From NCBI GenBank assembly GCA_008000375.1, contig SMOI01000471.1, positions 1-22,509 on the forward strand: a stretch of 22,509 nucleotides of DNA. Direction: 5' to 3'. Of this stretch, positions 1-15,400 are shown piece by piece. Made by a program: the position numbers and the translations under genes. Under the pieces are notes generated by a model that did no database searches, was not told the DNA's origin, and saw only the letters and a program-made list of their open reading frames with translations. This stretch comes from Poteriospumella lacustris. Taxonomy: Eukaryota; Sar; Chrysophyceae; Chromulinales; Dinobryaceae. Positions within the stretch are counted from its first letter, which is position 1. Every line of letters begins with the position of its first letter.

Positions 1-84
1 AGCATCAACATCGACGACATCATTAACGACCGCACCACAGCCACCGAACGGGCACTGCGTGCGCAGCTGTTACATACTATATAG
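1..84 (+). CDS. Possible C-terminal end of a gene entering from the left edge
   Basis: Frame 1 is open from the window edge to a TAG at 82-84 and reads as 27 residues with ordinary soluble-protein composition (begins SINIDDIIND, ends LRAQLLHTI). The mix of Ile, Asp, Asn and Leu differs from the Arg/Ala/Pro-rich translations of the GC-rich DNA that follows, which is the only reason for calling it. Frame 2 is also open here, so the frame choice is uncertain. No function can be assigned. The sequence left of the window would settle whether a longer reading frame leads into this stop. Confidence 0.25.
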   Translation, partial: SINIDDIINDRTTATERALRAQLLHTI

Positions 85-1588
85 GGACGGGCCCTCGGCC
101 GCACTCACACCGGATACACACACCGCGCAGGCTGTGCCGACGATCTTGCAGCGTCGGCTCGTCGTGTGCGCTACCGCCTACGGCCACACCTCCTCCGGCA
201 GCTACTGCCATTCGCCATTCACAGCGAGCACAACGCGGTTCTGCGCCCCGTCGGCGACTCATAAGCGACCGTCGTCAGCGCAGTGGCCGTGTAGGCTATT
301 TGCCTCTGCGGTCCACAGCAGCGACCCGCGTCGTCCTCGCTGCCCGCTGACCGCTCTGCTGTCTGCGCATCGACAGCGCCACGGCCATCGATGACCCCTG
401 CTCCGACAGCGCTCCCATCGCGCCCGTCGCTGCCTCCCACTGCAGCCTCAACCTCAATGCACACCCAGTGCGACCAACGCCACAGGTGACCACCCAAGAG
501 CCGCCGCCGCACGGCCGAGCTCTGCGACCGACCACAGCGCAGGCCCCAGCGGCGGAACGACGCCTCGACTGCACATACGCACATACGCAGCAGCGACACA
601 GCGGGGCCCACTGTCGGCCTCGCAGCTCCCGCCGCCATGCCGCGTCGCCATCGCACCACCGCCACAGTGGCGCCCTGCCTCCGTTGCAGCATCGCAGACT
701 GACCGCCAATCGTCCATTGCCCATCGCCGCCCATCGCCGATGCGGTGCCTGCAGCGCTGCCGCGAGACCCGCACCCGCTGCGCGGCTCCCCGCAGACCGC
801 GTCGCTCGGTCCCTTCGGCGCCGCGCCGCCCCCTCAGCAGCTCAGCGGTGCATCGACTGTCGATCGCCGCGCCTCTGCATCGGACCTCGTGCGCTGCCAG
901 CTGCATTCCGCATCCTGCAGCCCGTCCGCACGGGGCCGCTGACCGCCACAACCCGCGGCAGTCCGCCGAGCGCCGCTGGGGCCGAGCCCGCACCAAGCAA
1001 CCGCCTCGCCGCGACGTGGTCGCATTAAAAAACAGAGAAAATGCGACCCGCCCGTACCCCATGCGCCATTCAGGCCAACGAGCGGTCGCCGAGACCCTGC
1101 ACTTCAGCAGGCATGGTGATCCGTGTGCATTCCGTCGACAGTCATCGACATCGCCCGTCGTCGCGGCCTGCGTCGACTCTCCGCTCCGCACCCGCATCGC
1201 AGAGCGTACCGCACCCGACGACCGCCCCGCCAACACTGGTGCAGGACCTCCGCTACGATCTGCAGTGCAATGGCGGCCGTCATTCGCTCAGACTCGCGAG
1301 CTGCGGAGGCCCCGAGCCACAGGCGTCCGAACCCTCCGCCACCTCGCCGCCTTCCACTCGCCAGCTCGCCGTGCCGCTCTCTGTCTGCGCCTCGAGGCTC
1401 CAACCAGCGACGATGCGGCGAACCGTTGCTCCGCCTTGCACCATACTCGCTCTCGCACATGCTACAGACTTCGATACTGTGTGCGCTACAGGTCTGCATC
1501 ATCGACAAGGCCTAGGACCGCGTAGATGGGGGCGATTGTGTCGAGGGCGTCTCCTTCTTCCGCTGGCGGTGGCTGGCCGCGGTCGACC

Positions 1589-1838
1589 GCGGCGGTTACA
1601 ACTTTCGTCGCTCTGCTGCGGCGGGTGCTGCGCCGCGCTGTCGATCCGTCGCGGCAGTGTCGATTCGCTGACGAGACGCAGACCGAGATTGCGCACTGCT
1701 GCAGCTGCGACATGTCTCCATCGGCCCCTGCTGCATCCAGATGAACAGACACCGATGGATCATTCCACCACCCGCAATTCGTCGCCGATCGGGTAGCCCA
1801 TAGCGGGTAGCGGGGGGTGCGAAAGTTGTAACCGCCGC
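1589..1838. repeat. Perfect 19-bp inverted repeat around a 212-bp spacer
   Basis: GCGGCGGTTACAACTTTCG at 1589-1607 is matched exactly, in reverse complement, at 1820-1838. The arms are 212 bp apart. Two further diverged plus-strand copies of the same core lie at about 1841-1863 and 2319-2342, so this is a dispersed short motif and not an isolated palindrome. Nothing between the arms looks like a transposase or an RNA gene. Confidence 0.8.
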
Positions 1839-1863
1839 TCGCGGGCGTTACAGATTTGGCACC
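1816..1863. repeat. Imperfect hairpin formed by two motif copies head to head
   Basis: Arms at 1816-1832 and 1847-1863 pair at 14 of 17 positions around a 14-base GC-rich loop. The left arm is the right half of the 19-bp inverted repeat, and the right arm is a diverged copy (GTTACAGATTTGGCACC). It could form a stem in DNA or RNA. Function unknown. Confidence 0.6.
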
Positions 1864-1981
1864 TCGACGAGACAGGCTCCGGTCGGAGGGTCGAAGGGCG
1901 GCGAATGACGAAGGCAAGGCGACCCAGGGCAGCAGTAGGCGTGAGATGGGTGTAGGAACAGAGTAGAGTCGTAGTCTGTGT

Positions 1982-2007
1982 TTTTCCGCGATTTTCCGCG
2001 ATTTTCC
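1982..2007 (+). repeat. Short tandem repeat of TTTTCCGCGA
   Basis: The ten-base unit TTTTCCGCGA occurs twice, followed by TTTTCC. TTTCCGC recurs just downstream at about 2013 and again near 2470. It loosely resembles E2F-type sites but does not match that consensus, so no regulator is assigned. Confidence 0.55.
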
Positions 2008-2318
2008 AGCCCGTTTCCGCTGCGCATGTCGCCCGATGAGGCACGTCCCCCTACCCCCTACCCCACCCACTTCGAGAGTGTACGTCGACTGCAGCCTGTC
2101 GAGGCTTTGCTTGCAATGTCAACAGACAGGAGAATCGCGGAATGAATTGCGTGTACGTTCTGACACTGCATCGTCTGTGTGGATGAGTTGCTTACAGCTG
2201 AGCTGCCGCAGACGAGAGGAGCGAAATGGCGACAGAGACACGCGGGGATACGCACACAGGCCTCGCCACTCACCGCGCACGTCGCTGCGGTGTGCTGAGC
2301 CATGCACCTGAAGGTTAG

Positions 2319-2364
2319 CAGCGGCTACAAATTTCGCACCTCCCCATCGCTAGCCGATCGGCGA
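2319..2364 (+). repeat. Diverged copy of the motif seen at 1782-1838
   Basis: This segment matches the reverse complement of 1782-1838 over two blocks: the TACAA(A/C)TTTCGCACC block and a CTA(G/C)CCGATCGGCGA block, with a gap between them. The two blocks fall in different relative reading frames in the two copies. That argues for a non-coding repeat over a protein domain. Confidence 0.5.
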
Positions 2365-2680
2365 GTGAAGCTCCTCCAGCTTGATGGGATTCTATCTGCA
2401 TTGCCTTGCACAAGTTGCATAAGTGCGCCTGTCTGCAGACCCATTGTGGTCTACGCCTCGTTGCAATCCGTTTCCGCTGTATCGATCTCATCTGTAGGCT
2501 GGCGTGCCACAAGTATCAATGGCGATCTGAATGAAACGAACGGCTTTTGGAACGAACACCAAGTCATAAATATAGTTACAACCACTGCACAGCAGCCATT
2601 GCAACACGACGAGTCGCACCGATGAAGGACTGCGCGTGAACAAAGTGCACAGAAAAGACGTAATGTGCATCGCTATGCGA

Positions 2681-6188
<3,508 letters not shown>

Positions 6189-6914
6189 ACAAGTCCCATG
6201 GCGTCGTAACCCATCATCTATCTGACAGTCGCTTGGTTGCATGCAATAGTGAGTATAGAAAAGTAATGCGTTTTATTATTCTTGGTATCATCGCGTTGAC
6301 CTTTTCGATACTAACTGGAACATACACCAACCACTTCCTCCCTCGTGCACAGCTTTGTATCTTACACAACCCCCTCTGTGCAGATTGTACAAACCAACCA
6401 CCCCAAAAGTGTATTTAAATTCTTATCAACACCCCTTTTCTGTCTGTCGCTAGCTGCTCTACAATCTGTTCTCTGTCTTGCTCCGTGGACTTCCCACAAT
6501 TTCGAAACATAGGATGCTGCCGACAGATCGCCGACAAGAAGTGGGTATTCTTCGGGGGCTGTGCAGCGCATGTACGCGACCAGTGCGTTGCTGCGTTGCG
6601 GACTGGCGCTTGTTCGTGTGAGCATGACGACGACTCCAGGTGCAGCCCGGCCGATTCCAGATCAGCAGCAGCAAAGGTGACTACAAGTCATCGGCAACAA
6701 AGAATCAATTACAGGCACATACCACATACCACATACACAATACCATTGAATCAAATGGGGCTTGGAAAAGAAGGTGTGTGGTATTTGATTCGACTCCCCG
6801 CGGAAAGCAATCTCGAACAGGCAAGCTCAGTCAGTCCCTGCCCGGAGCTTGTGGACTGGTCGGAGAACGGCTGCGGCGAGGAGACTGAATCCATTTCAAA
6901 GAAGGCAATTACTG
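6189..6914 (+). other. 3' flank of beta-tubulin copy 1 (left palindrome arm)
   Basis: The part from 6189 to 6479 is shared without visible change by all three tubulin copies and probably holds the 3' untranslated region. From 6523 to 6914 only copies 1 and 2 match, with eight SNPs. Short open frames at 6233-6418 and 6485-6931 are repeated in the other copies only because the DNA is repeated. No AATAAA signal lies on the sense strand near the stop; the TTTTATTATT at about 6271 reads as AATAAAA only in antisense. No RNA gene was recognised. Confidence 0.6.
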
Positions 6915-6944
6915 AACTGCGGGTGCAATGAATATCCCATTTTC
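6915..6944. other. Spacer at the centre of the tubulin palindrome
   Basis: About 30 bases without symmetry separate the arms. On the left the arm ends GGCAATTACTG and on the right it begins CAGTAAATTCC, which are imperfect mirror images, so the exact spacer edges are uncertain by a few bases. A spacer this short allows the arms to pair in single-stranded DNA or RNA. Confidence 0.8.
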
Positions 6945-7669
6945 CAGTAAATTCCTTCTTTGAATGGATTCAGTCTCCTCGCCGCAGCCGTTCTCCGACC
7001 AGTCCACAAGCTCCGGGCAGGGACTGACTAAGCTTGCCTATTCGAGATTGCTTTCCGCGGGGAGTCGAATCAAATACCACACACCTTCTTTTCCAAGCCC
7101 CATTTGATTCAATGGTATTGTGTATGTGGTATGTGGTATGTGCCTGTAATTGATTCTTTGTCGCCGATGACTTGTAGTCACCTTTGCTGCTGCTGGTCTG
7201 GAATCGGCCGGGCTGCACCTGGAATCGTCGTCATGCCCACACGAACAAGCGCCAGTCCGCAACGCAGCAACGCACTGGTCGCGTACATGCGCTGCACAGT
7301 CCCCGAAGAATACCCACCTCTTGTCGGCGATCTGTCGGCAGCATCCTATGTTTCGAAGTTGTGGGAAGTCCACGGAGCAAGACAGAGAACAGATTGTAGA
7401 GCAGCTAGCGACAGACAGAAAAGGGGTGTTGATAAGAATTTAAATACACTTTTGGGGTGGTTGGTTTGTACAATCTGCACAGAGGGGGTTGTGTAAGATA
7501 CAAAGCTGTGCACGAGGGAGGAAGTGGTTGGTGTATGTTCCAGTTAGTATCGAAAAGGTCAACGCGATGATACCAAGAATAATAAAACGCATTACTTTTC
7601 TATACTCACTATTGCATGCAACCAAGCGACTGTCAGATAGATGATGGGTTACGACGCCATGGGACTTGT
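6945..7669 (-). other. 3' flank of beta-tubulin copy 2 (right palindrome arm)
   Basis: Reverse-complement partner of 6189-6914. At the three sites where copies 1 and 3 differ (6480, 6481, 6500), copy 2 matches copy 1 at the first two and copy 3 at the third, so it is a mosaic. The short minus-strand frame at 7038-7373 ends earlier than its plus-strand partner because of an inner SNP, which supports a non-coding status. Confidence 0.6.
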
Positions 7670-9483
<1,814 letters not shown>

Positions 9484-12400
9484 ATGTTGGCGATATATTT
9501 CTTCGGTTTTGTGATAACAATCGCCATCGCTGGTCAAAGTGGTCGGTTATATCCACCTGCTGCTGTCTCTGAATTATCTACCTCGCTATCTCGGCAAGAG
9601 TATGGCAATGGCGATTATTCTCTGTCAAATAGTTCGTGCTTCAGCGCTGCGACAAACGTCTTTTCTGCCTTTGATCGGAATGAAACTACGTATTATTCAT
9701 CAAGTTCAATATTTTATGATATTGTTGGGTTTTATGTGGGAACGAAAGCCACGATAGATGGGTCAAGCGTTTCTTACAGTGGAGAGTATATTGAAATAAG
9801 TTTGGCGGCCAAAATATTTCCTGTCTATCTTGAATTGTTGCCCCGCCAAGACGGTGCGTTCTTTTCAATCACAAGTCCGTCCTCTTTCACGCTTTTGGCT
9901 TCTTGGAATTCCGGATCTTGGGTAGCGCTGTTGAATGTTCAAGATTTCGTTTGGCCAACTGCAGAATCTCGGACTTGGTCCATTTCGTTAAATGAAACAA
10001 AGTACAATACTTTCCGACTGGTGGTATCGAAAGTGTCAGGCGGTTCTGGAGCCTTCCAATTGTCCGAGTTTCGTCTCCATGGACATGAGTACTTCACCAA
10101 CGTTTATCCCCCAGGCCCTTTCAATTCATCCACGATGAACTTCGATTCTTTCAGCTACGGAAATGGACATTATTACGTTACACAGTCCTCCCAACTTGCT
10201 CCCAGCGATCTCGCCTTGGATCAAAACCCCAGCACTGACTACCAGTCAGAGCCATTCTACGATCCACAATCAGGAAACCACGGCTGTACTGAAATGACCA
10301 TCATTCAACGTCAGTACTATTGTGGAGAACATATCACGCTCGTCATCCCGGCCAGCTTGTTCGTGACTTCGATTGAGATTACTCCGAGTCAATCCTTCTT
10401 TGATTCGCGGTCGCCTCGAGATTGGAGCCTCGTGGGCTTGGAAGATGTCTCCTCGGAAGTATCCGACACGACAAACAACTGGAAGCTCATCTACCAGGAG
10501 CAAGACTATGTGTCGTGGTCCAACGAGACGCGTTCGATCTACGTCGATGCTGGCGTCGCATTTACGGCCTTCCGAATGGTTGTCCACAAAGTGGGGAATA
10601 ACGTATCGAGTGGAACTTCATCAGATTCATGGCAAATGGCCGAACTACGTTTCTGCGGCTATGAAGCCAATCGTCAGCTGAAGTCGTACCCTCCTCTACC
10701 GATGACCAACGAGAGCGAAGTCATGACGAATGTGCAATACGGCGAGGGCATGTACAGCGTGGAGGTGTCGACGTCGTTGTATGGTCCGGACGACGACACT
10801 TTTAGCGGTTTCCGCGCCTTCGACGAAGTCGCATCCACGTGCTACCACTCTGATCCCAACACTTATCACTCTGATACGGGGATCTACTCAGCCAACCCAC
10901 CAGTTCTCACGATCACGACGGAATCGATCCTCGAAGGGGAATATTTGCAGCTTGATTTGCCCGATTTGGTGTTGGCCGGCTCCCTACTAATGCTACCACG
11001 AGGAGAAGGGTTCGCAGAAAAACGATCTCCGCGAGATTGGGCATTGGTAGGCTCCAATGATGGTTCCACGTGGTCACTGATCTACAATGCCAGCACCATT
11101 TGGTCATCAGAAGACGCGATGACCTTTGACTTCCCGAGCAACGGCATCGCTTTTAAGTCGCTCCGCATCGTGGCTTCCACTGTTGGTTCAACTGCCGTCA
11201 ATGGCGATGACCAGGAAAGCTTGCAGATCGCCGAGCTGAACTATTTTGGTGCTGAAGTGTTCAAGCGTCCATATCCTCCCGCGGCGCTGACCTCTACGAT
11301 GTCGACTTGCCTCGTGGGGCAGTCGTACGGAAACGGCTTCTACTACCTCATAGACAGCAACGGCACGATTGCTGCCTCGTACGCCGCGAACAAAGCTTTC
11401 GACTTGGACCCTTCGACCTATTACGAATCACCGGCGCTGTTCAGCACGGGGCATGGCACATATCGTGGCGCCGCTGCGACTCCACTGGACGACTCTTCTT
11501 CCTATTTTGGTGAGTACATCGAGGTAGAACTGCCCAGTAAGCTGGTCGTGCGAGCAGTGGACATCACGCCACACTCCGACTACGACGCTACGGCACCGAC
11601 TCGTTGGGCATTGCTCGGGAGCAACGACGGGGTTACCTTTCAGACAATTTCGAACACGAGCACGACTTGGACGTCTGCATCGACTGTGTCGACAACCATC
11701 GATGCCACCGCTGCGTTCACAGTGTTTCGCTTTGCTTGCTCCGGCGTCGGCGACGCTTCAACTCCCTCTGCGTCTCCACGGAAGCTTCGCCTGTCTGAAT
11801 TAGTCTTCTACGGGTACGAAGTGATCAACGATTCGAACATTGTCCAGCGCAGTTCCACAGGTGTGCCATCTGCACAGCCATCTTCATATCCGTCGTCACA
11901 GCCGTCGCGTCAGCCCTCGGCCGAACCAACTCGTCAGCCGTCAGGGCAACCCTCTGTCCAGCCGAGCAGCCAGCCGACTCGTCAGCCGACTCGTCAGCCT
12001 ACTCGTCAGCCAACGTCTCAGCCGTCGCGTCAGCCGTCTTCACAGCCGTCGTCTCAGCCGTCGTCTCAGCCGTCGTCTCAGCCGTCTTCACAGCCGTCGT
12101 CTCAGCCGTCGTCTCAGCCGTCGTCTCAGCCGTCGTCTCAGCCGACGTCTCAGCCGTCTTCGCAGCCGTCGTCTCAGCCGACTCGTCAGCCGTCGGCACA
12201 GCCGTCTTGTCAGCCGTCTTCGCAGCCGACGTCTCAGCCGACGGCACAGCCGTCTTCGCAGCCGACTCGTCAGCCTACTCGTCAGCCGTCGTCTCAGCCG
12301 TCGTCTCAGCCGTCGTCTCAGCCGTCGTGTCAGCCGACGGCACAGCCGTCTTCGCAGCCGACGTCTCAGCCGTCTTCGCAGCCGACGTCTCAGCCGTCTT

Positions 12401-15400
12401 CGCAGCCGACGTCTCAGCCGTCGTCTCAGCCGACGTCTCAGCCGTCGTCGCAGCCGACGTCTCAGCCGTCGTGTCAGCCGACGTCTCAGCCGTCTTCGCA
12501 GCCGACGTTTCAGCCGACGTCTCAGCCGACGTCGCAGCCGTCTCGTCGCCCTACCAAACAACCTTCCTCCTCCCCTTCTGGCCAGCCGTCACTCCAACCA
12601 ACCACGCAGCCATCGCGACAGCCCACCCGGTCACCCACCTGCCGACCAACACAGCAACCAACCAGTCAACCGACTGGGCGGCCATCTCAGCGGCCAAGTG
12701 GCCAACCCACCCATCAACCATCGTCTCAGCCTTCGCTGCTACCGACATCACTACCTACAACACAGCCGTCAGGTCAACCATCGGCACAGCCATCGACAAG
12801 GCCATCGAGGCAGCCATCTGTTCACCCTTCTCGTCGCCCGTCCACTTCGCCATCGACACAGCCGTCAGGTCAGCCATCGGGACAGCCATCGCTGAGGCCA
12901 TCGACACAGCCGTCAGGTCCGCCATCGACACAGCCATCGACAAGGCCATCGGGGAAGCCGTCAGGTCAGCCATCGACAAGGCCATCGACAAGGCCATCGA
13001 CACAGCCGTCAGGTCAGCCATCGACACAGCCATCGACAAGGCCATCGGGGAAGCCGTCAGGTCAGCCATCGACAAGGCCATCGACAAGGCCATCGACACA
13101 GCCATCAGGTCAGCCATCAGGAAAGCCATCGACGAGGCCATCGACACAGCCATCGACGAGGCCATCGACGCAGCCGTCAGGTCAGCCATCGCTGAGGCCA
13201 TCGACACAACCATCGACAAGGCCATCGACACAGCCATCGACGAGGCCATCGGGAAAGCCATCGACGAGGCCATCGACACAGCCATCGCTGAGGCCATCGG
13301 GACAACCGTCAGGTCAGCCATCGCTGAGGCCATCGGGCCACCCATCGACACAGCCATCGACACAGCCATCGCTGAGGCCATCGGCACAGCCATCAGGTCA
13401 ACCATCGACACAGCCATCGACGAGGCCATCGACACAGCCATCGACGAGGCCATCGCTGAGGCCATCGACACAGCCATCAGGTCAACCATCGACACAGCCA
13501 TCGACGAGGCCATCGACACAGCCATCGCTGAGGCCATCGACGCAGCCGTCAGGTCAGCCATCGACACAGCCATCGCTGAGGCCATCGGGACACCCATCGA
13601 CACAGCCATCGCTGAGGCCATCGGGCCACCCATCGACACAGCCATCGCTGAGGCCATCGGGACACCCATCGACACAGCCATCGCTGAGGCCATCGGGACA
13701 CCCATCGACGAGGCCATCAGCTGAACCATCGACAAGGCCATCGACACAGCCATCGCTGAGGCCATCGACACAGCCATCAGGTCAACCATCGACACAGCCA
13801 TCGACGAGGCCATCGACACAGCCATCGCTGAGGCCATCGACGCAGCCGTCAGGTCAGCCATCGTCGCAGCCATCGTCGCAGCCATCGTGGCAACCATCGT
13901 CACAGCCTTCGACGAGGCCATCGGGACAGCCGTCAACGAGGTCGTCATCACAGCTATCTGCACAACCATCGCCAGTTCTGTCGTCACCACCGTCGTCACA
14001 ACCGTCGACACAGCCGTCGTCAGAGCCATCAGCGAGGCCATCGGCGAAGCAGTTGACATCGTCACAGTTTCCTTCGGCGCCAGCATCCAGCCGTCCATCT
14101 CTGTTCCCATCGGGGCAGCCCACTACACGACCCGCTGGGCAACCATCATCGAGGCCATCGTGCTGCCCGTCTCAAGCGCCCACGAGTCGGTTGACCAGCC
14201 ATCACTCAAGTCGGCCATCGCCACAGCCATCGACTCCGCTGTCTGCAGGACCAACCGCCCAGCCTTCGTTTCAACCACCAGCTCAGCCCTCTCCACAGCC
14301 GTCACAACAGCCCACGTCACAGCCGTCACGGCAGCCTTCGGCGGTCCCGACCGCACAGCCCTCGCGACAGCCGTCCTCGCAGCCCTCGCAGCAGCCCGTC
14401 GGCTGGCCCTCGAGGCTGCCCGTTCGGTCGGCGGTGCCCACTGTCGAGCCATCGGTGGTGCCGTCGCACAGTCCGACGGCCGGTGCTCCGTCGGTGTCGC
14501 AGCGGCCGACGGCGCGACCGTCGGTGACGCCGACCGTGAGCCCGACGTCGGCGCTGGCGGCGTTTCTGGTGCTGCCCACGCAGGCGCCGTCGAACAGCTC
14601 GTCGGGCGGCGGCAGCGGCAGCAGCAGCGGCAGTGCGGCGGTGAGCTACGCGACGGCGGTGACGGACGCGGCGCTGGCGGCGCTGGCAGCGAACGTGGCG
14701 CAGATCACCTCGTCATCAACGACGGGGTCGTCGGTGCAGACGCTGAGCATCGTGACGGACAACGTGAACGTGGTGCTGGCGGTGATCACGGCGCCGACGG
14801 GCAACAGCAGCAGCGGCTCGACGGGCGGCGGCTTAGCGTTCGTGACGGTGCCGGACCTGGCGTCGTCGAACAACAGCGTGTCGATCGGCGTGGCGACGGG
14901 CGGCAGTCCCATCGTGGCGAGCGTGGTGGTGTACAACCAGCAGCTGTGGACGGGCGGCGGCAACGCCAGCAGCGGCGGCGGTGGCGGCGGCAGCGGGTCG
15001 AGCACGACGGCGATCTACTCGGACGTGGTGAGTCTGACGGTGGTGGCGGTGAGCAACGGGTCGAGCACGGCGACGCTGCCGGTGTTCGTGGCGAACCTGG
15101 CGAGCTCGGTGGGGTCGTCGGCGGCGGTGAACGTGCAGGTGTTCCGCCACAACTGCACGAAGGGCCGCGTGGAGGCGGTGTCGTTTCTGTGCGCGGCGGC
15201 GAAGATCTACTTCAACCTGACGTGCTCGGGGCTCGCCGACGCCGTGCTGAGTCGGCGGTGTCCGGTGCCGGAGCAGCAGTGCAGCATCGTGGACCTGTCG
15301 ACGCGGTCGGTGCAGAGCAACCGCTACTGCCAGGTGGGTGCGGTGGTGAACAACGTGGTGAGCTGCAGGTGCGGCGGGTCGGCGGCGCAGAACGGCTCGG

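Larger units (their letters stand above)
85..2680. other. GC-rich intergenic stretch without a recognisable gene
   Basis: About 2.6 kb with many overlapping short open frames on both strands. Their translations are rich in Arg, Ala, Pro, Ser and Cys and change character from frame to frame, as expected for GC-rich non-coding DNA with few stop codons. The plus strand is C-rich from about 450 to 1030. From about 1880 the DNA becomes less GC-rich. A 107-codon frame at 2302-2625 (plus) and a 194-codon frame at 1486-2070 (minus) are the most protein-like, but neither resembles a family I know. The only structure seen is the recurrent motif and the small tandem repeat listed separately. Confidence 0.55.
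11860..14580 (+). repeat. Coding minisatellite for the PSxQ stalk
   Basis: About 2.7 kb of DNA with a 12-base basic period encodes well over 200 tetrapeptides of the type P-S/T-x-Q/R. It is in frame throughout and has no stop in the coding frame. It comprises two distinct homogeneous sub-arrays (listed separately) and degenerate borders. Long arrays of this sort change length easily by slippage and unequal exchange, so the residue count may vary between alleles and may be collapsed or expanded in assemblies. Confidence 0.93.

Noticed and set aside
454-1525. Overlapping frames of about 260 codons on both strands (454-1236 minus, 740-1525 plus)
   Set aside because: Both are Arg/Ala/Ser-rich with no domain signature, overlap each other, and sit in GC-rich DNA where stops are rare. 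There is no support for either.
6233-6418. 61-codon frame after each tubulin gene (also 7440-7625 and 20114-20299), with a hydrophobic stretch
   Set aside because: It is identical in all copies because the 3' flank is copied. It has no independent evidence of coding and lies in the probable 3' UTR.
6775-6805. T-loop-like TTGATTCGACTCCCC suggesting a tRNA
   Set aside because: No matching acceptor, D or anticodon arms could be drawn around it.
6485-6931. 148-codon frame in the palindrome arm, partly mirrored at 7038-7373
   Set aside because: Of the eight SNPs between the arms, at least five change amino acids and one creates a stop, so there is no sign of protein-level constraint.
11959-13870. 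CRISPR-like regular repeat array
   Set aside because: The 12-base period is uninterrupted by unique spacers and encodes an in-frame peptide repeat in a eukaryotic gene.
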